From NCBI GenBank assembly GCA_958295665.1, contig OY282558.1, positions 309,786,092 through 309,850,091 on the forward strand: a stretch of 64,000 nucleotides of DNA, in the 5' to 3' direction. Positions 22,752 to 33,830 of the stretch are shown piece after piece. The notes below the pieces were generated by a model. It made no database searches, was not told the DNA's origin, and was given only the letters and a program-made list of their open reading frames with translations. How positions within the stretch are numbered: position 1 is the first letter of the stretch; each line of letters opens with the position of its first letter. Both the position numbers and the translations under genes were made by a program. The DNA comes from Tipula vernalis (Eukaryota; Arthropoda; Insecta; Diptera; Tipulidae).

Positions 22752-23500
22752 TCATTTACACACCGTCTTTGAAAGCCATTCCATACCTTCAGTTACTCCA
22801 TACCATTCTTTAACACTGGCTGGTTGCACGCGCCACTGAAATAAATTATTTAATTGTAAAAAACTGTAAAAAACATTTGCTTCCGTTAACTTACTGTTAT
22901 CTCTGGTATTGATCGTAAACGAAAAATATCAATGATTTCTTTTTCCGTCAAACAATTATCCAAGTCTTGCTTATTTGCCAATATTAATAAGGTATGATCC
23001 TTATTAGTAGTTGTTGATAACTATAGGAAAGAAATTTCATACGATTAAATTAATACGGCTAAACCAAATTAATACATGAAATATAATTTATGTAGCTATA
23101 TACCCAATAGTGTAATTTATCGGCTGCTTCAGCCGCCCTCTCTTTATCAGAGGCATCCAATACAAAAACAACGCCGTTTGCTCCATTATGGTAATGGTGC
23201 CATAAAGAATGAATCTTGTCCCCGCCACCAACATCAAAAAATACAACATCACAATACCTCAAATGAATCAATTCAACATTAAATCCAATAGTTGGGATAG
23301 TTTCCACTAAAGTGTTTGTTTTCAAACGGTATAAAAATGTTGTTTTACCAGCAGCATCTAAGCCGACTGAAGATTTAATTTGAAAAGGTAATATTATTAG
23401 GCTGCAACAACTAATTAAACAAAAATACCTTACAAATTATTACTCGATACGGTTTTCGACAAATTAACCGGCCAATAATATTTGAAAATGAACCACCCAT
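22752..23500 (-). CDS. Atypical ARF-like small GTPase, copy B (4 exons)
   Basis: Exons on the - strand: 23500-23434, 23366-23104, 23020-22895, 22835-22752. They have exactly the same lengths as in copy A (67, 263, 126, 84 bp) with introns of 67, 83 and 59 bp at identical phases. The 179-residue product has Gly2 (MGGS), P-loop GLDAAGKT (24-31), [10 protein letters not shown] (45-54), DVGGGDK (67-73), NKQD (126-129) and SVK at G5. As in copy A, Gly71 replaces the catalytic Gln, so the change predates the duplication. Trp66 of ARF is Phe here. No stop or frameshift is present, which implies selection on both copies. The stop lies 797 bp upstream of the copy A start, head-to-tail on the same strand. 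Confidence 0.93.
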
Positions 23501-23696
23501 GATGGAGAATTAATAAATAATTCTTTGTGATTAATATTATCAATTGCTTTTAAGTGCTTAGAATTAATCATTTCAATTACACATTCAACACGACAACAAA
23601 AACCAAAATAATGTACCTATATTATCTATAAAGTGATGCAGTTCTTAAATACGTAAATTTATTTGACAGAATAAATTATTCATAGAGAAACGATCA

Positions 23697-23740
23697 ATAT
23701 TTGTATCATCAATTTAAATTGATGATTTAAATGTGCAAAC
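23697..23740 (-). promoter_or_regulatory. Conserved upstream block of ARF-like copy B
   Basis: Counterpart of the block at 22126-22168 upstream of copy A. Within it, ATCATCAATTTAAATTGATGAT is a near-perfect palindrome that is degraded in copy A. Confidence 0.45.
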
Positions 23741-24045
23741 AGCGCTTCTCGATCGTGGCAAAAAAATGGAATTGTTTACATAAAAAGTCGATTGGACTGT
23801 CACGATTTTGCATGTAGAGCGTAGGGTTTATTTAGGACGTGTTCGAAGTTTGTGATAATTATTCCAGCTGTAATAATTATGATATTATTTTGTATGCAAC
23901 CAAATTATTACGGCCACTACCTGTTGTAAATTTGACACTTTTGAAATAATATTCATAAACAAAAGCGTGCAATAACAATAACTAAACCATATTACGTTAA
24001 TTTATTTCTAAAAAAAAATTGTACAAATAAAACTTATTACAAAAT

Positions 24046-24336
24046 ATGGAAGAGAAAATTATTTCACTCCTGTCAAAATTATTACAAAAACAAAATCATC
24101 ACAAATTCGAACACGTCCTTATGTGGTTTTCGATTCACCAAAAGAGAGCAAACCGGCTTGCTCTTTCTGCTGTCAAACTGTTCGATTCGCCAAGAAAGTC
24201 GCTCGATCGAGCAAAATTGTTGTTGTTTTATGAATCTCGATTTTTTGGCAGATTTACAAACACAAACAGATCTGTCATTTTGAAAGCGTCATTTTGTTTT
24301 GTGTTATATTTAGTGTTTCTGTTTATTTTTATGTGA
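24046..24336 (+). other. Unidentified open frame, probably part of a Harbinger-related element
   Basis: An ATG-started 96-codon frame with Leu/Lys-rich N-terminus and a hydrophobic C-terminus. Its composition is less AT-rich than the flanks. The DNA phrase ACTGTTCGATTC(A/G)C at 24177 recurs at 24491, which suggests it belongs to a repeat rather than a gene. No protein family recognised. The neighbouring Harbinger transposase relic (25345-26290) is on the other strand. Confidence 0.25.
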
Positions 24337-24561
24337 ATATTTTATATTATAGAATTAACTTGTTGTTGTTATGTATTGTATATAACATTAGAATATGTTA
24401 AGTTGTTTTTTATAGAGTATCGATCTTTTATAAAAATTATAGGTTATGTTTATATAAACGTCAAAAACACGCACACATATATATTAAGGAGCAACTGTTC
24501 GATTCACACAGCCTAGAAAGTGATCTTTTAAAGATTTGGTAAAAGGTGAATCGAAATCGAC

Positions 24562-24715
24562 ATTAATTTCGATAGTTTCACTCTCCATATGTTTTATATG
24601 GAGAGTGAAGCAGAGCGCAGGGTTTACATTATTTCCGATAGGTATTGTATTTTGCAGTTTTACAATCGTCAATTGATGATTGTAAATGTTGATCGTCAAT
24701 TGACGATTGTAAAAG
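24562..24715. repeat. Cluster of short perfect palindromes
   Basis: Includes TTCACTCTCCATAT / ATATGGAGAGTGAA arms separated by five bases (24576-24608), and two overlapping hairpins built from TTTACAATCGTCAATTG and ATCGTCAATTGACGAT (24658-24712). The same CAATCGT(A/C)AATTGACGATTG core reappears at the centre of the larger foldback near 25080, which links the two structures. Confidence 0.75.
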
Positions 24716-24950
24716 TAAAGTAAGCGCCTTTCGAGAAGAAAGTTAAAATGATGCTACTGACAAAATGACATTTCAATCTCATATGCGACGAAAGAAAATT
24801 TAGCAATCCGGTAATTAATTTTTTTTTTTATAATCGAACGTCAAATTATCAGCTAGCTCAGTTTAAAAATTTTCCACTATGTGGAATCCTACTATCTTCA
24901 TTGATGATACAAAAAATTTCTATTGTCCTAGAAAGCACTACCTATCGGAA

Positions 24951-25210
24951 TAAAATAAAGCTGTAACGACGACCAAAAATTAGCGTCAGCGCTCGCAGAA
25001 CGACTAAAATATGGTAATGGAATTTTTTCAAGCCGAGCAGCCTCAAATATTTTGCCTAAAATCACGGCTCCAATCGTAAATTGACGATTGGAACCGTGAT
25101 TTTAGCCAAAATATTTGTTGGCTTCAAAACTTCAAAAAATTTCCACTATACCATATGTCGTTCTGCGAGCGCTGATGCTAATTTTTGTATGATGTTACAG
25201 CTTTATTTTA
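24951..25210. repeat. 260 bp foldback with long inverted arms
   Basis: Left arm 24951-25075 and right arm 25085-25210 are inverted copies (TAAAATAAAGCTGTAA...GCGCTCGCAGAACGAC, then ...TTTTGCCTAAAATCACGG). They meet at a CAATCGTAAATTGACGATTG centre. It has no coding capacity. It resembles a MITE or a replication-slippage palindrome. Confidence 0.85.
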
Positions 25211-25285
25211 GCACTACCTATCGGAATAAAATAAAGCTGTAATACCATACAAAAATTAGCATCAGCGCTCGCAGAACCAGGTGAG
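25211..25285. repeat. Third copy of the foldback arm
   Basis: GCACTACCTATCGGAATAAA... starting at 25211 directly repeats the sequence starting at 24935, 276 bp upstream. It continues into AGC(A/G)TCAGCGCTCGCAGAAC. The repeat starts exactly where the foldback ends, suggesting tandem amplification of the element or part of it. Confidence 0.85.
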
Positions 25286-25344
25286 AGGCTATGTCAAGTT
25301 GAAGGTGGACTCATTTCATTTTGTTTTGGATTTAGTGGCTGCAT

Positions 25345-26290
25345 TTAAAGGCACCACGAGAGAAAGAAATAACTGGCTCTTGAAAAAAATGGCATAACAA
25401 ATTCTTTAACTTGAACATAAAAAGCCGAACTCGAAAAATTCTGCGTCTTTGTAGAATGAATACCTTTAATCTTTTTAAAAATTTGGTTCATCATCGTAAT
25501 CTTCCATTTTATTCTCCTCTTGGATTGGTTCATCGTGTTTTGGAATGCTGATGACACATTAATAATGCTTACCGCTTTTTGAGGGGTATAGTACAAATGC
25601 CAAGCTACAACAGTTCTTCTAAACGCCTATAGTACGCTCAATGATATTACGGCCAGAACTACGGCTTATATTGAATCGGATTTTTGGTGTATTACTTCAG
25701 CACTTTTGTGTTGGGTAATAAGCCAAGATGTAAATGAATCCTCACCAAATAACCTTTAGTTTCTATCCTCATTGTTGTATAAGCATTCCAAATATTCTGA
25801 AGACTCTCTTTTTCCGCAAATAAGTGAGTCGTGACTTAATTTTTTTTTATTCTGGATATATAGATACGATACCTCGAATTCTAAGTTTATGGTCACATAT
25901 CTATGAGATAAAATAAGTTTTATAATAAAAAAAAATTTAATGAAAACTGATTCTTACTATCATCGCATTCAGCCTAAATAATCGTTTTTTATTGTAAAAC
26001 ATATGCGCATTGTCTCCTACTGGCTTGGTAATTGTAAAGTGTCCATCCACACACTTAACAATACCGGAAATCTGACATTTTCAAAAAAAAATGAAAACTT
26101 AGCTTCGCTTTTTCAGCTTCAGTCATCTTTAGGGCCACCCATTTTGGACACAAAATATTTTGCAATATTCCAAAATCTTCGGATAAAATACCTATAACTG
26201 TTGGTTTCATATCTATAAAAGGGTTGGGGCATACGGCATTTTGGTAGCCACCTTCAGCCAAAAATGATAAACGAGCTGCCAATTTATATT
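25345..26290 (-). pseudogene. PIF/Harbinger transposase remnant
   Basis: Minus-strand pieces in broken frames follow the order of Harbinger nucleases (DDE_Tnp_4): SGIVKCVDGHFTITKP with the first Asp (26080-26030), DNAHMFYNKKRLFRLNAMIV, a FGEDSFTSWLITQH block with the second acidic region (about 25745-25700), and SRNIIERTIGV with the catalytic Glu (25660-25630), then LYYTPQKAVSIINV. Stops and frameshifts are frequent. Motifs are close enough to assign the superfamily but the gene is dead. Nearby foldbacks may be related non-autonomous copies. Confidence 0.75.
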
Positions 26291-26510
26291 CCAGCTTTAA
26301 AGATGATTATTTCACCATTAATTTGCCACATATTTTAATGCAGTTTCATCTAAAAAAAATTAACATTTTAATAGAAATCACAAAAACAGAAATAGTTCTA
26401 TTCACTGTGCGTTTCACAACTGGAGTATGTCTTTGGACATAATTCGTAGTTCTTGTCTTATTTCTATTACGTGTTACTTCAACGATGAAACCCTTTAATA
26501 TTAATTTCTT

Positions 26511-26535
26511 TTTTTTTTTTTTTTTTTTTTTTTTT
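26511..26535. repeat. Poly-T tract (~25 nt)
   Basis: An uninterrupted run of T, which on the - strand reads as poly-A. It could be the tail of a retrotransposed sequence or simple slippage. Confidence 0.9.
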
Positions 26536-27800
26536 CGTCTATTAATTTGTTGTGGCCAGCCGTTTCCAGTCATAAGGCCTAGTTGTCCTGTTTTCCAAAG
26601 TATATCTCACAGACACTTCTCACGGGAAGGGCTGGAGCTTTGGATTTGTTATATTATGCGCTAATTAATTAAATTTAAATTACTAAAAATTTAACAATTG
26701 CTATTATGAAATATATTAATTAATGTATGTTATAGTTATTTGTTTTTTGTTATTTTGTTGTTAAATAGTAAATTTTATATTTATTATATTTATGTCGTGG
26801 TTATATAAACGTGTTCACGTTGTAAAATGGCGTAGGCTCATATCGTTAGTGTACGATGAATTATGGATCGCATCAATTAATATTGAGCAGATCCTGAGCC
26901 TTTTTTACAAACGTGTTTTTTATAAGTCGCAAAAAAGGTGATTCCTTCGCTCTGTGTACGAAATTATGGGCCTTATACGAATTTACGCAGTACCCGGAAC
27001 CACTTAATGCGACTTAATTTATCCACTTTTTTTTTTTTTTGGTCCGCTCGGTAACGCGTACAAAACGAGACTCCTATTAATTTCTTGTTAAATTTGTTCA
27101 TAACAATGATATTTCAATGTCAACATTTTGACAACTAATGAAATTGCAGTTTGCAAATCAATAAAGCAGTTTTACGTCGGATCCTGGGCGCGTTCAGTTT
27201 CGCCAACTGTTGGCAACATGTTGGGTAAAATCAACGTGTTGCGGTCTGAACGCAATAGATCGGTGCACATACATAAGTCAATGCCGATGTGAAAAACGTA
27301 ATTTTTACTAACATTTAATTTCTATAGGTCGTATTCAGTCGGGCAAAAATGTTTAAAAATATCATAATAATTTTTATTGCCCAAACTTCACTTCGTTGTA
27401 TTTTATATCATGCCCAACAAAACAGCCAAAATGAAAAAAGGGATTTTACACGTCAAACTTCTGTAGAGCATCTTTATTTGAGCAACATCAAAACCAATTT
27501 ATCGCGATTTTTTATAAAATAATAAATAATAACCTGCCTAAATAATATTAAAAATAACAGACCACAACCCAAAGCCAAAAATTTTGTTTTGAAATATGTA
27601 TTTATTTTGACAGCTAAAACCAAAAAAAACTTGTTTTTGATTTCATTTGTTGATCGCGTTTTCAATAAAGAGACTTTCTAAAACTGAATTCATGCAAAAT
27701 TTCGAAAAATTAATAATAATTTTTGCTAAACATATTGAACTGTTTTAATAACAAAAAATAAAGTAAATTTCTGGCAAAATTGGAAAAATAATGAATGTTT
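26536..27800. other. Non-coding
   Basis: No gene seen. A GC-richer patch at about 27185-27260 contains loosely inverted GCGTTCAG.../...CTGAACGC ends around TGTTGGCAACATGTTGGG, possibly a small hairpin element. Confidence 0.4.
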
Positions 27801-28516
27801 CCTTTAACCACTCAAATATCTCGGAAAATAAGCACTCTACGAAAAAAATGGTCAAGATCAAAATTGAATTATTCAGTGAGGGAAATACATTAGTGTTAAA
27901 ATTAGTACCCCTTCCCCCTCCTTGTAGGTGGGACGGCGGTAACTTTGAAATTAAAAAATGAACTTTTATTTTTTATTGCAGATTCGGATTCTACGACTAA
28001 AAATACGTAGAATTTGACTGAAACATTTTTTTCGATTCATGATAGATGGCGCTGTAATTGACGGTATTCATCACTATGACGATAGGGTTACGATAACGAG
28101 AAGCCATTTTCAGTAAATGAATTTTGTTTAAGACTAACCGAGTATTTACAATGAAACCGTGGTATTTTTATTACAGACATATTGCAGAATCGTTTGCGTC
28201 GGTTCTCAATAGGAGGAATCGCTAAAAATTTAATATCGTCAATTACAGCGCCATCTATCATGAATCGAAAAAAATGTTTCAGACAAATCCTACGTATTTT
28301 TAGCCGTAAAAACCGAATCTGCAATAAAAAATATGGGTTAATATTTTAGTTTCAAAGTTACCCCTCGCCCCACCTACAAGGAGGAGGGGGTGGTACTAAT
28401 TTTAACACTAATGTATTTCCCCCATGGAATAATTAAATTTTGACCTTGACAATTTTTTTTCGTAGAGTGCTTATTTTCCGAGATATTTGAGTGTATCAGG
28501 TTAAAAAATCACCCGG
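27801..28516. mobile_element. Long-TIR MITE, copy 1 (~716 bp)
   Basis: Arms of about 250 bp are inverted around a centre near 28160. Shared arm phrases are ACTCAAATATCTCGGAAAAT, GAAATACATTAGTGTTAAAA, CTCCTTGTAGGTGGG and GATAGATGGCGCTGTAATTG. The left end lacks the outermost ~20 bp (CCGGGTGATTT...GATACA) that the right end keeps. A second copy is at 60823-61570. It is non-coding; the 78-codon frame inside it has no family resemblance. Confidence 0.9.
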
Positions 28517-28639
28517 TCTATAAATAAATCATCTAACAGCAGTTCTTTGGAGTTGTTTAAAACCCCTTTGTTTTACATGAAAAGCATAGTTAGCTACATG
28601 AAAAGCATCAGATAGATTGCCTACTAAGTTATCCAGCTC

Positions 28640-30400
28640 ATGTGTAGATACGGGGCGTTTTATTGGAACCGGTACCGGAGTTCACATCACCACCCAGGAT
28701 GATTTGAAAGCAGCACAAACAAGTTTCGATTAGTTTTATCGAGAACGCACGAACGAATCTTACTTTTCTTCTTGGCAAACAACACATAATTGTTGAAGCC
28801 TCGAATGCCATAACGCGGTCTCCAATGAGCCATGGCTCCTGGATCAGGACAATATCAACTCCATCAGCTTGAATTTTGAGCAGCAGAGCAGTCGAGGCTG
28901 TCTTGCAGTAGTGTAAATTGAATTGCAACAGCCTCAGCATCAATCTACACCATCGCCTCCACCACCATCGTATCGAATTCCCCGCCCGAAAGCGAGTCTG
29001 ACACCAAGTCCTCCTGGAGTCCACATAGTGTCGCCAAGTATCTGGATATCTCGGAGTCTAACGAGAGTGTTTCAATACTCTCTTCGAACACATTCTCACC
29101 CATCAACGGGCCATCACCACCAGGCAGGACATTACCCGGAGTCACCCTTCCTACCGGTATAGCCCAGTCTTATCTGCATCATCCTTTTTTAAACTTTTAG
29201 TGTGATAGCCCCGAAACCGAAGCTTATCACACCATTTGTCCTTGGCAGAGCCTCTATCGACTCATCATTTATAATAATTATAGCTGACCTATAATCATCC
29301 TTTGGCTAATCCAGCTTCGCTATCTTGCAATTGGAGCTTGGAAGTTCCGGATTACCAATTCGGATCATCTTCAAAACATCACTTGGACCGCTCAGTTTCG
29401 CAGGGATCCAGCCCGCGCTCTGTGCCTGCTCGGGATATCCTCCTTTGCAACAACCTCAGGCTTCCTACCACTTTCCTACAGAGATAGAGCGACCTGTAGT
29501 CGGCACAGGCTGTCTATTCGACATGGTTCCTGTGCCATCCTCCATCTCCACAGTTCGGAGCACTACCCGGGTTGTCTCACATTATCTTTAGGAAGGTCGC
29601 AATTAAAGCCACCTCTACCTTCCACCAGTTGACGGGCGCAATAGTCCCATCCTCCTGCGCCCTATCTATTACCGCAACAATCAGCTGGTCCTTAAGAACC
29701 TCGCTGAAAGGGCTGGTTATAGTTTCCTGGAACCTTGACCTCTTTGCATCTTTAGGTGATCCATCCAGTTTATTTCCAGTTTAGCCCAGCCGAACGTTTC
29801 CTTTTCTTTAACCGTCCGATCTGCCAACGGTATTCCCTGCAACCTCGTAAGAGCTTTCCATACCCTCTTACTAGTCTGATAATTTGGTAGACCGAGGAGT
29901 TTTGTTAGAACTTATATTCTTTCCCAAAGAGTTAGAGGGACTGGCTTTATGCGAGCTTATATCCTTCCTAATTACTGCTGTTTGTGAACCAGACCTATCG
30001 GTCAACGCTCTCCCAGCCGTTGTTGTATTAGAGGGCCCAGCAATATTTTTTGTTATGTACCGCTTCATATCTTGAATTTCAGGATGGAGCATTTTAAGAG
30101 TCCCGGTCTCTATATTTTTATTTAGATCTTCCATAAGCCAGGTGGGTTCTCAACGCGGTACGATTAACACATTAACCCAGCCCAGTTGCTTAGCGCCGTG
30201 CTTTAACCTAACCCATCCAGCCAAAGACAATGATGAGCTAGTTGCCCGGTGGTCACCGCGGGGAGGTAATACGAACACTTGGGGAAGCTGCAAGAATCGG
30301 AGCTAAAAATAGGTATCAACTTGATTCCAATGACAGTTTTACACCTAGACCACAACACGTACCATCTGACCGCTCCACAATCCATCTATCTATTTCCAAA
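28640..30400 (-). pseudogene. LOA/R1-like LINE: 5' part (ORF1 and start of endonuclease)
   Basis: On the - strand the order is 5' UTR/ORF1 (30400 to about 29000), then the start of ORF2 (about 28945-28640). ORF2 begins LRLLQFNLHYCKTASTALLL and continues DIVLIQEPWL, the first two motifs of AP-like endonucleases of R1/LOA-type LINEs. ORF1 includes an open 87-codon piece (30134-29871) and, further on, NDESIEALPRTNGVISFGFG (about 29265-29210), similar to LOA ORF1 proteins. G+C content is well above the flanks. The endonuclease is cut off within the domain near 28640, close to the MITE. Stops are common. Confidence 0.7.
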
Positions 30401-31965
30401 ATTTGAAAGGCAGCAGAGCTATAAGCAATAAAAATTTTCGGCAGTACCCCCTACCCGAAAATGTGTAGAATTCGGGTGCCTGAGGCTTTGCATTTAATGC
30501 GTAAATTGTGATCAATTGTGGTGTTGGTGGAGGGGATGTCCAAATTTAAGAGGGGATGTCCAAACTACCCAAACAAAAAATTATTATAAAATGTAAATGT
30601 GGTAGGTTTGGTGGCGTATAAATAAATTCTTGTATGTGGAAAAGTGTCGATTGTCGACTCCAGTCCAAGTGAACACAAATATAAGGATTAAAATAGATGG
30701 TATTATCCTAAGCATCAATTTCTAAGTAAAGTATCTAGCTCTAGTTTTTTTTAATTCTTTGATTCCAATAAAAAGCGACCACCAATATTTAAACTAACAA
30801 CTTTGGATTTTTTTATATCGTATATCATTTCAAGCTTAGATATATATTTTTATATAACAGTAAGAAACACATTAAAAGTTAAGAATTAGTATTGCGTAAA
30901 TGCAAGTTCAACCATAAATTTAAAATAATATTCTGAGTTTTCGGGCATAATGCCAATCCTGAAAATATTATATGATTCATAATCGACATTAGTTTGAAAT
31001 TATTATGTCTCACTAAAATGAATAAATAATATTGCGTCTGGAGTTTTCCCGTTTCTTACGTACAATGTACCTATGTAGTTTCGAAAAATTTAGGCATTTA
31101 GCCAGATATTTCTAGTAACGCATTTTATCAAAATGCTTTCGATATCGCTTTAACATCAACGTCTTACAAGTTAAATAACACCAAGTACAAATGTGTTAAT
31201 TACATATGATAACTTATTTTTATTAACTTAAATAATTATTTGCGACATTATCATTTATTTGATTTTGTGATTATCGCTCTTTTTTGTTATTTGTAATATC
31301 ATTTATGATTCAATATTTAGTCTGTGCTCCAGTTAGAATGAAAATGAATCGTATTGAGCGATATTGTTACCATCCAAACAAAATCTTATTCATATTTGTA
31401 AGTCTGTTACACCAATTTTATCTAGTTTCAAAATATTACATAAATTATTGTCCTCTAAAATAAGTAAAATTCAATTTTTTGATTGATTTGTTTTTCACGA
31501 GAACGAGTAATACCCGTAGCTACAGTTAAAAATATTCTTTAATATTCGCGGATTCTTATAGAATATTGAGCGTCATTGTGACGCTGACAATTGTTTTGAA
31601 CTTGAACACACCTCCAAAAAAATTCATTTTTAATTTATGTGTTGAGTGATAACACGTCAATTCTTCAAAAAAGTGTTACTGATTTGTGTATAATGGTTGC
31701 GGACCAATACTCATGTGAATCATTTAGTATGGTAAAAGTAGACTTTTAGTGGTCGTGTTAAAAACGTCAATCTTTAAAAAAATACCTTTTCTATTTATTA
31801 GGGTTGAACATTAATATTAAATGATTTTCAAGAGTTGGTGCGACTAGTTCTATAACGCATCAGGTAATATCGTTGCTAACTTCATATCAAAGCATCATGA
31901 TTTGGCGTTTTCAGTATGTGTTATTTTGACGAAGTATCAAAGATATCATCTTTTGAGCGTTGAAT
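30401..31965. other. AT-rich non-coding DNA
   Basis: No gene seen. The right end (from about 31660) probably includes the degraded 5' untranslated part of the mariner element that starts at 31966. Confidence 0.4.
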
Positions 31966-32410
31966 ATGTCGAATTTTGTGCCAACAAAACGCAATTTGCG
32001 GGAAGCATTTCGTCGATTTCAACAGGTGAGTACTAGTTTCGATGCTAGAAAAGAGGAGATTTTGATACGCCAGATAAGGAACGTCCAAGCCAGCCGAAAA
32101 GTTTGAAGATGAGGAAGTGGAAGCTTTACTCGACGAAGATTCGAGTCAAACGGAAGAAGAACTTGCTGAATCATTACATGTTGAAGCAAGGAAATTGGGT
32201 GCCGTACGTTTTGATGGTGTGGGGCGCAAAATGACCTATGGATTAGCTGAGAGTAGTGTATTATGCCGAGCATTGAAGCAAAAATTGCTAGATTACGCTA
32301 AAATACGTGAGAAAGTGATTATTCGGCATGACAAGGCTCGGACTCATGTTGCAAAACCGGTGAAGGAAACGTTAGAAGCGCTTAACTGGGTGGTCCTACT
32401 ACACCCGTCG
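31966..32410 (+). pseudogene. mariner transposase, N-terminal and central fragments
   Basis: Starts at the ATG 31966 (MSNFVPTKRNLREAF...), the typical mariner N-terminus. An internal deletion then joins it to DKERPSQPKKFEDEEVEALL (HTH/linker region, 32080-32140). A second deletion leads to YAKIREKVIIRHDKARTHVA, which carries the second catalytic Asp, and LEALNWVVLLHP. The first catalytic Asp region is deleted. The frame stops at 32410, where a LINE fragment interrupts the element. The C-terminal part resumes at 33036. Confidence 0.88.
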
Positions 32411-33035
32411 TAATCGGATAGTTATATTACATTAGCTGCATTAAGGAAAAAATAAGAAACGATCCTAAACATTTTTGGAGATACACCCAGTGTGTATGAC
32501 ACTTCGTTACTTTCGCTGAAAGCATGTGCTTTACTAAGCACATCGAGCAACGCGTCGCTAGAGCTAATTAGATGCTTGGTTTTATTAAGCGTTGGACTCG
32601 GAATATTTATGACCTCGACACAATTAAGATCCTTTATTATGCCTACGTCTGGTCTCTACTTGAATACGCTGTCAACGTCTAGTGTTCTTTTTACGACGAA
32701 CGCATCCAAAAAATCGAGAGTGTCCAAAAAAAGTTATTACGGTGTATAACGTGGAAAGGCGGATGGGATTACGACCAAGACTTGCCGTACCACGTTAATC
32801 TGAAGCGATTACCATCATATGCTACTGGATGTAAAACCTATCACATGACAACATTGGCAAATAGACGAGCTCTTAAAGTGTTCGTTTGCTGGAAATAGTT
32901 TACTTCATCAAATCGATGCACCATCCATACTCGTACTTTTACTTGACGACTACGACTTTTTACAACTTGAATACCTAAGTATTGTAATATAAATTCAAGT
33001 CAAATTTGTAGACTTTTCTCTTGTATAAATAAATA
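32411..33035 (+). pseudogene. Non-LTR retrotransposon fragment inserted in mariner
   Basis: Frames around 32510-32760 read HIEQRVARAN, RWTRNIYDLDTIKILYYAYV, LLEYAVNV and ERIQKIESVQKKLLRCI, the conserved post-RT region of Jockey/CR1-like LINEs. It ends in a (TAAA)n-type tail (about 33022-33034). Immediately after, mariner coding sequence continues. It is 5' truncated, as expected for LINE insertion, and broken by stops. Confidence 0.82.
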
Positions 33036-33275
33036 AGTCTCCAGATATTGCTTCTTCCGATTTCTATACTTATTTAGATCGATGACGCATGGCATGTCTG
33101 AGCAGCACTTCCAATCTTATGAGGATATCAAAAAATGGGTCGTTTTGTGGATAGCCTCTAAGGATGCGTCGTTTTTTCGACGTGGAATCTACCTATTACC
33201 AGAAATATGGACAAAAGTAGTGACTGGGGACGGACAATATTTTGAATGCTTAATTTATAACCTCGATTCAGACTA
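33036..33275 (+). pseudogene. mariner transposase, C-terminal fragment
   Basis: AGTCTCCAGATATTGCTTCT translates as SPDIASSD, the mariner motif with the third catalytic Asp (D34D). After a frame change LFRSMTHGMSEQHFQSYEDI, WIASKDASFFRRGI and DGQYFE follow, which are the mariner C-terminus. With 31966-32410 it forms one element split by a LINE. Confidence 0.88.
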
Positions 33276-33302
33276 GACTTTTCAGACTAGAAACTGTTCC
33301 CA

Positions 33303-33735
33303 TTAAAATACATTTTTCATTTTGAAACTGTTTTTTCTCAAAATGAACAAATGCCCTTCTGCTTGCAGTTCTCCCGGAATATTTATTTCGTTTAAACTTT
33401 CTGTTTCTTTCTGATCCAAATACCTGCCTGTGTAGTTTTTTCCTTTTTGTGCTACCTTGCTCGGTAAGTACGATGCCTCTACTATGCTAACCGTAATTAT
33501 TTCTGATGGCATAATTTGTAGGTTTATCAAATGTACAGACACACACCTACATTGTTACAATCCGAAGAGACATGGATCGCTATCAGCGCAAGCATTCTTA
33601 GAGTGTTTCAGCTTAGCATGATCGAAAGAGGAGATGCATGCGATGTAATGTCTAGCGATTGTTCCGTAGGTTTGTATGGAATTGAATATTGGAGAGAGAA
33701 GTCTTACATTTCTAGTTAATGGATCATATGTAGTC
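33303..33735. other. Unidentified; short open frames on both strands
   Basis: A 79-codon - strand frame (33542-33303) and a 62-codon + frame (33531-33719) overlap at one end. Composition is slightly GC-richer than the surroundings, which suggests transposon origin, but I see no motif. Confidence 0.25.
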
Positions 33736-33774
33736 TTTTGAAGATATCTTACCTCTACCAAAAAAAAAGCATAC

Positions 33775-33811
33775 ACACACGCACACAAACATACACAACA
33801 TACACACACAA
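33775..33811. repeat. CA-rich microsatellite
   Basis: ACACACACGCACACAAACAT and related CA units, imperfect, about 37 bp, just upstream of the R1-like endonuclease relic. Confidence 0.8.
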
Positions 33812-33830
33812 TGTAGGGTGTCCGAAAATA

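Noticed and set aside
28923..29784. Several Ser/Pro-rich plus-strand open frames
   Set aside because: They are antisense to the LINE ORF1/ORF2 relic on the - strand, whose motifs are clear; GC-rich DNA keeps the opposite frames open.
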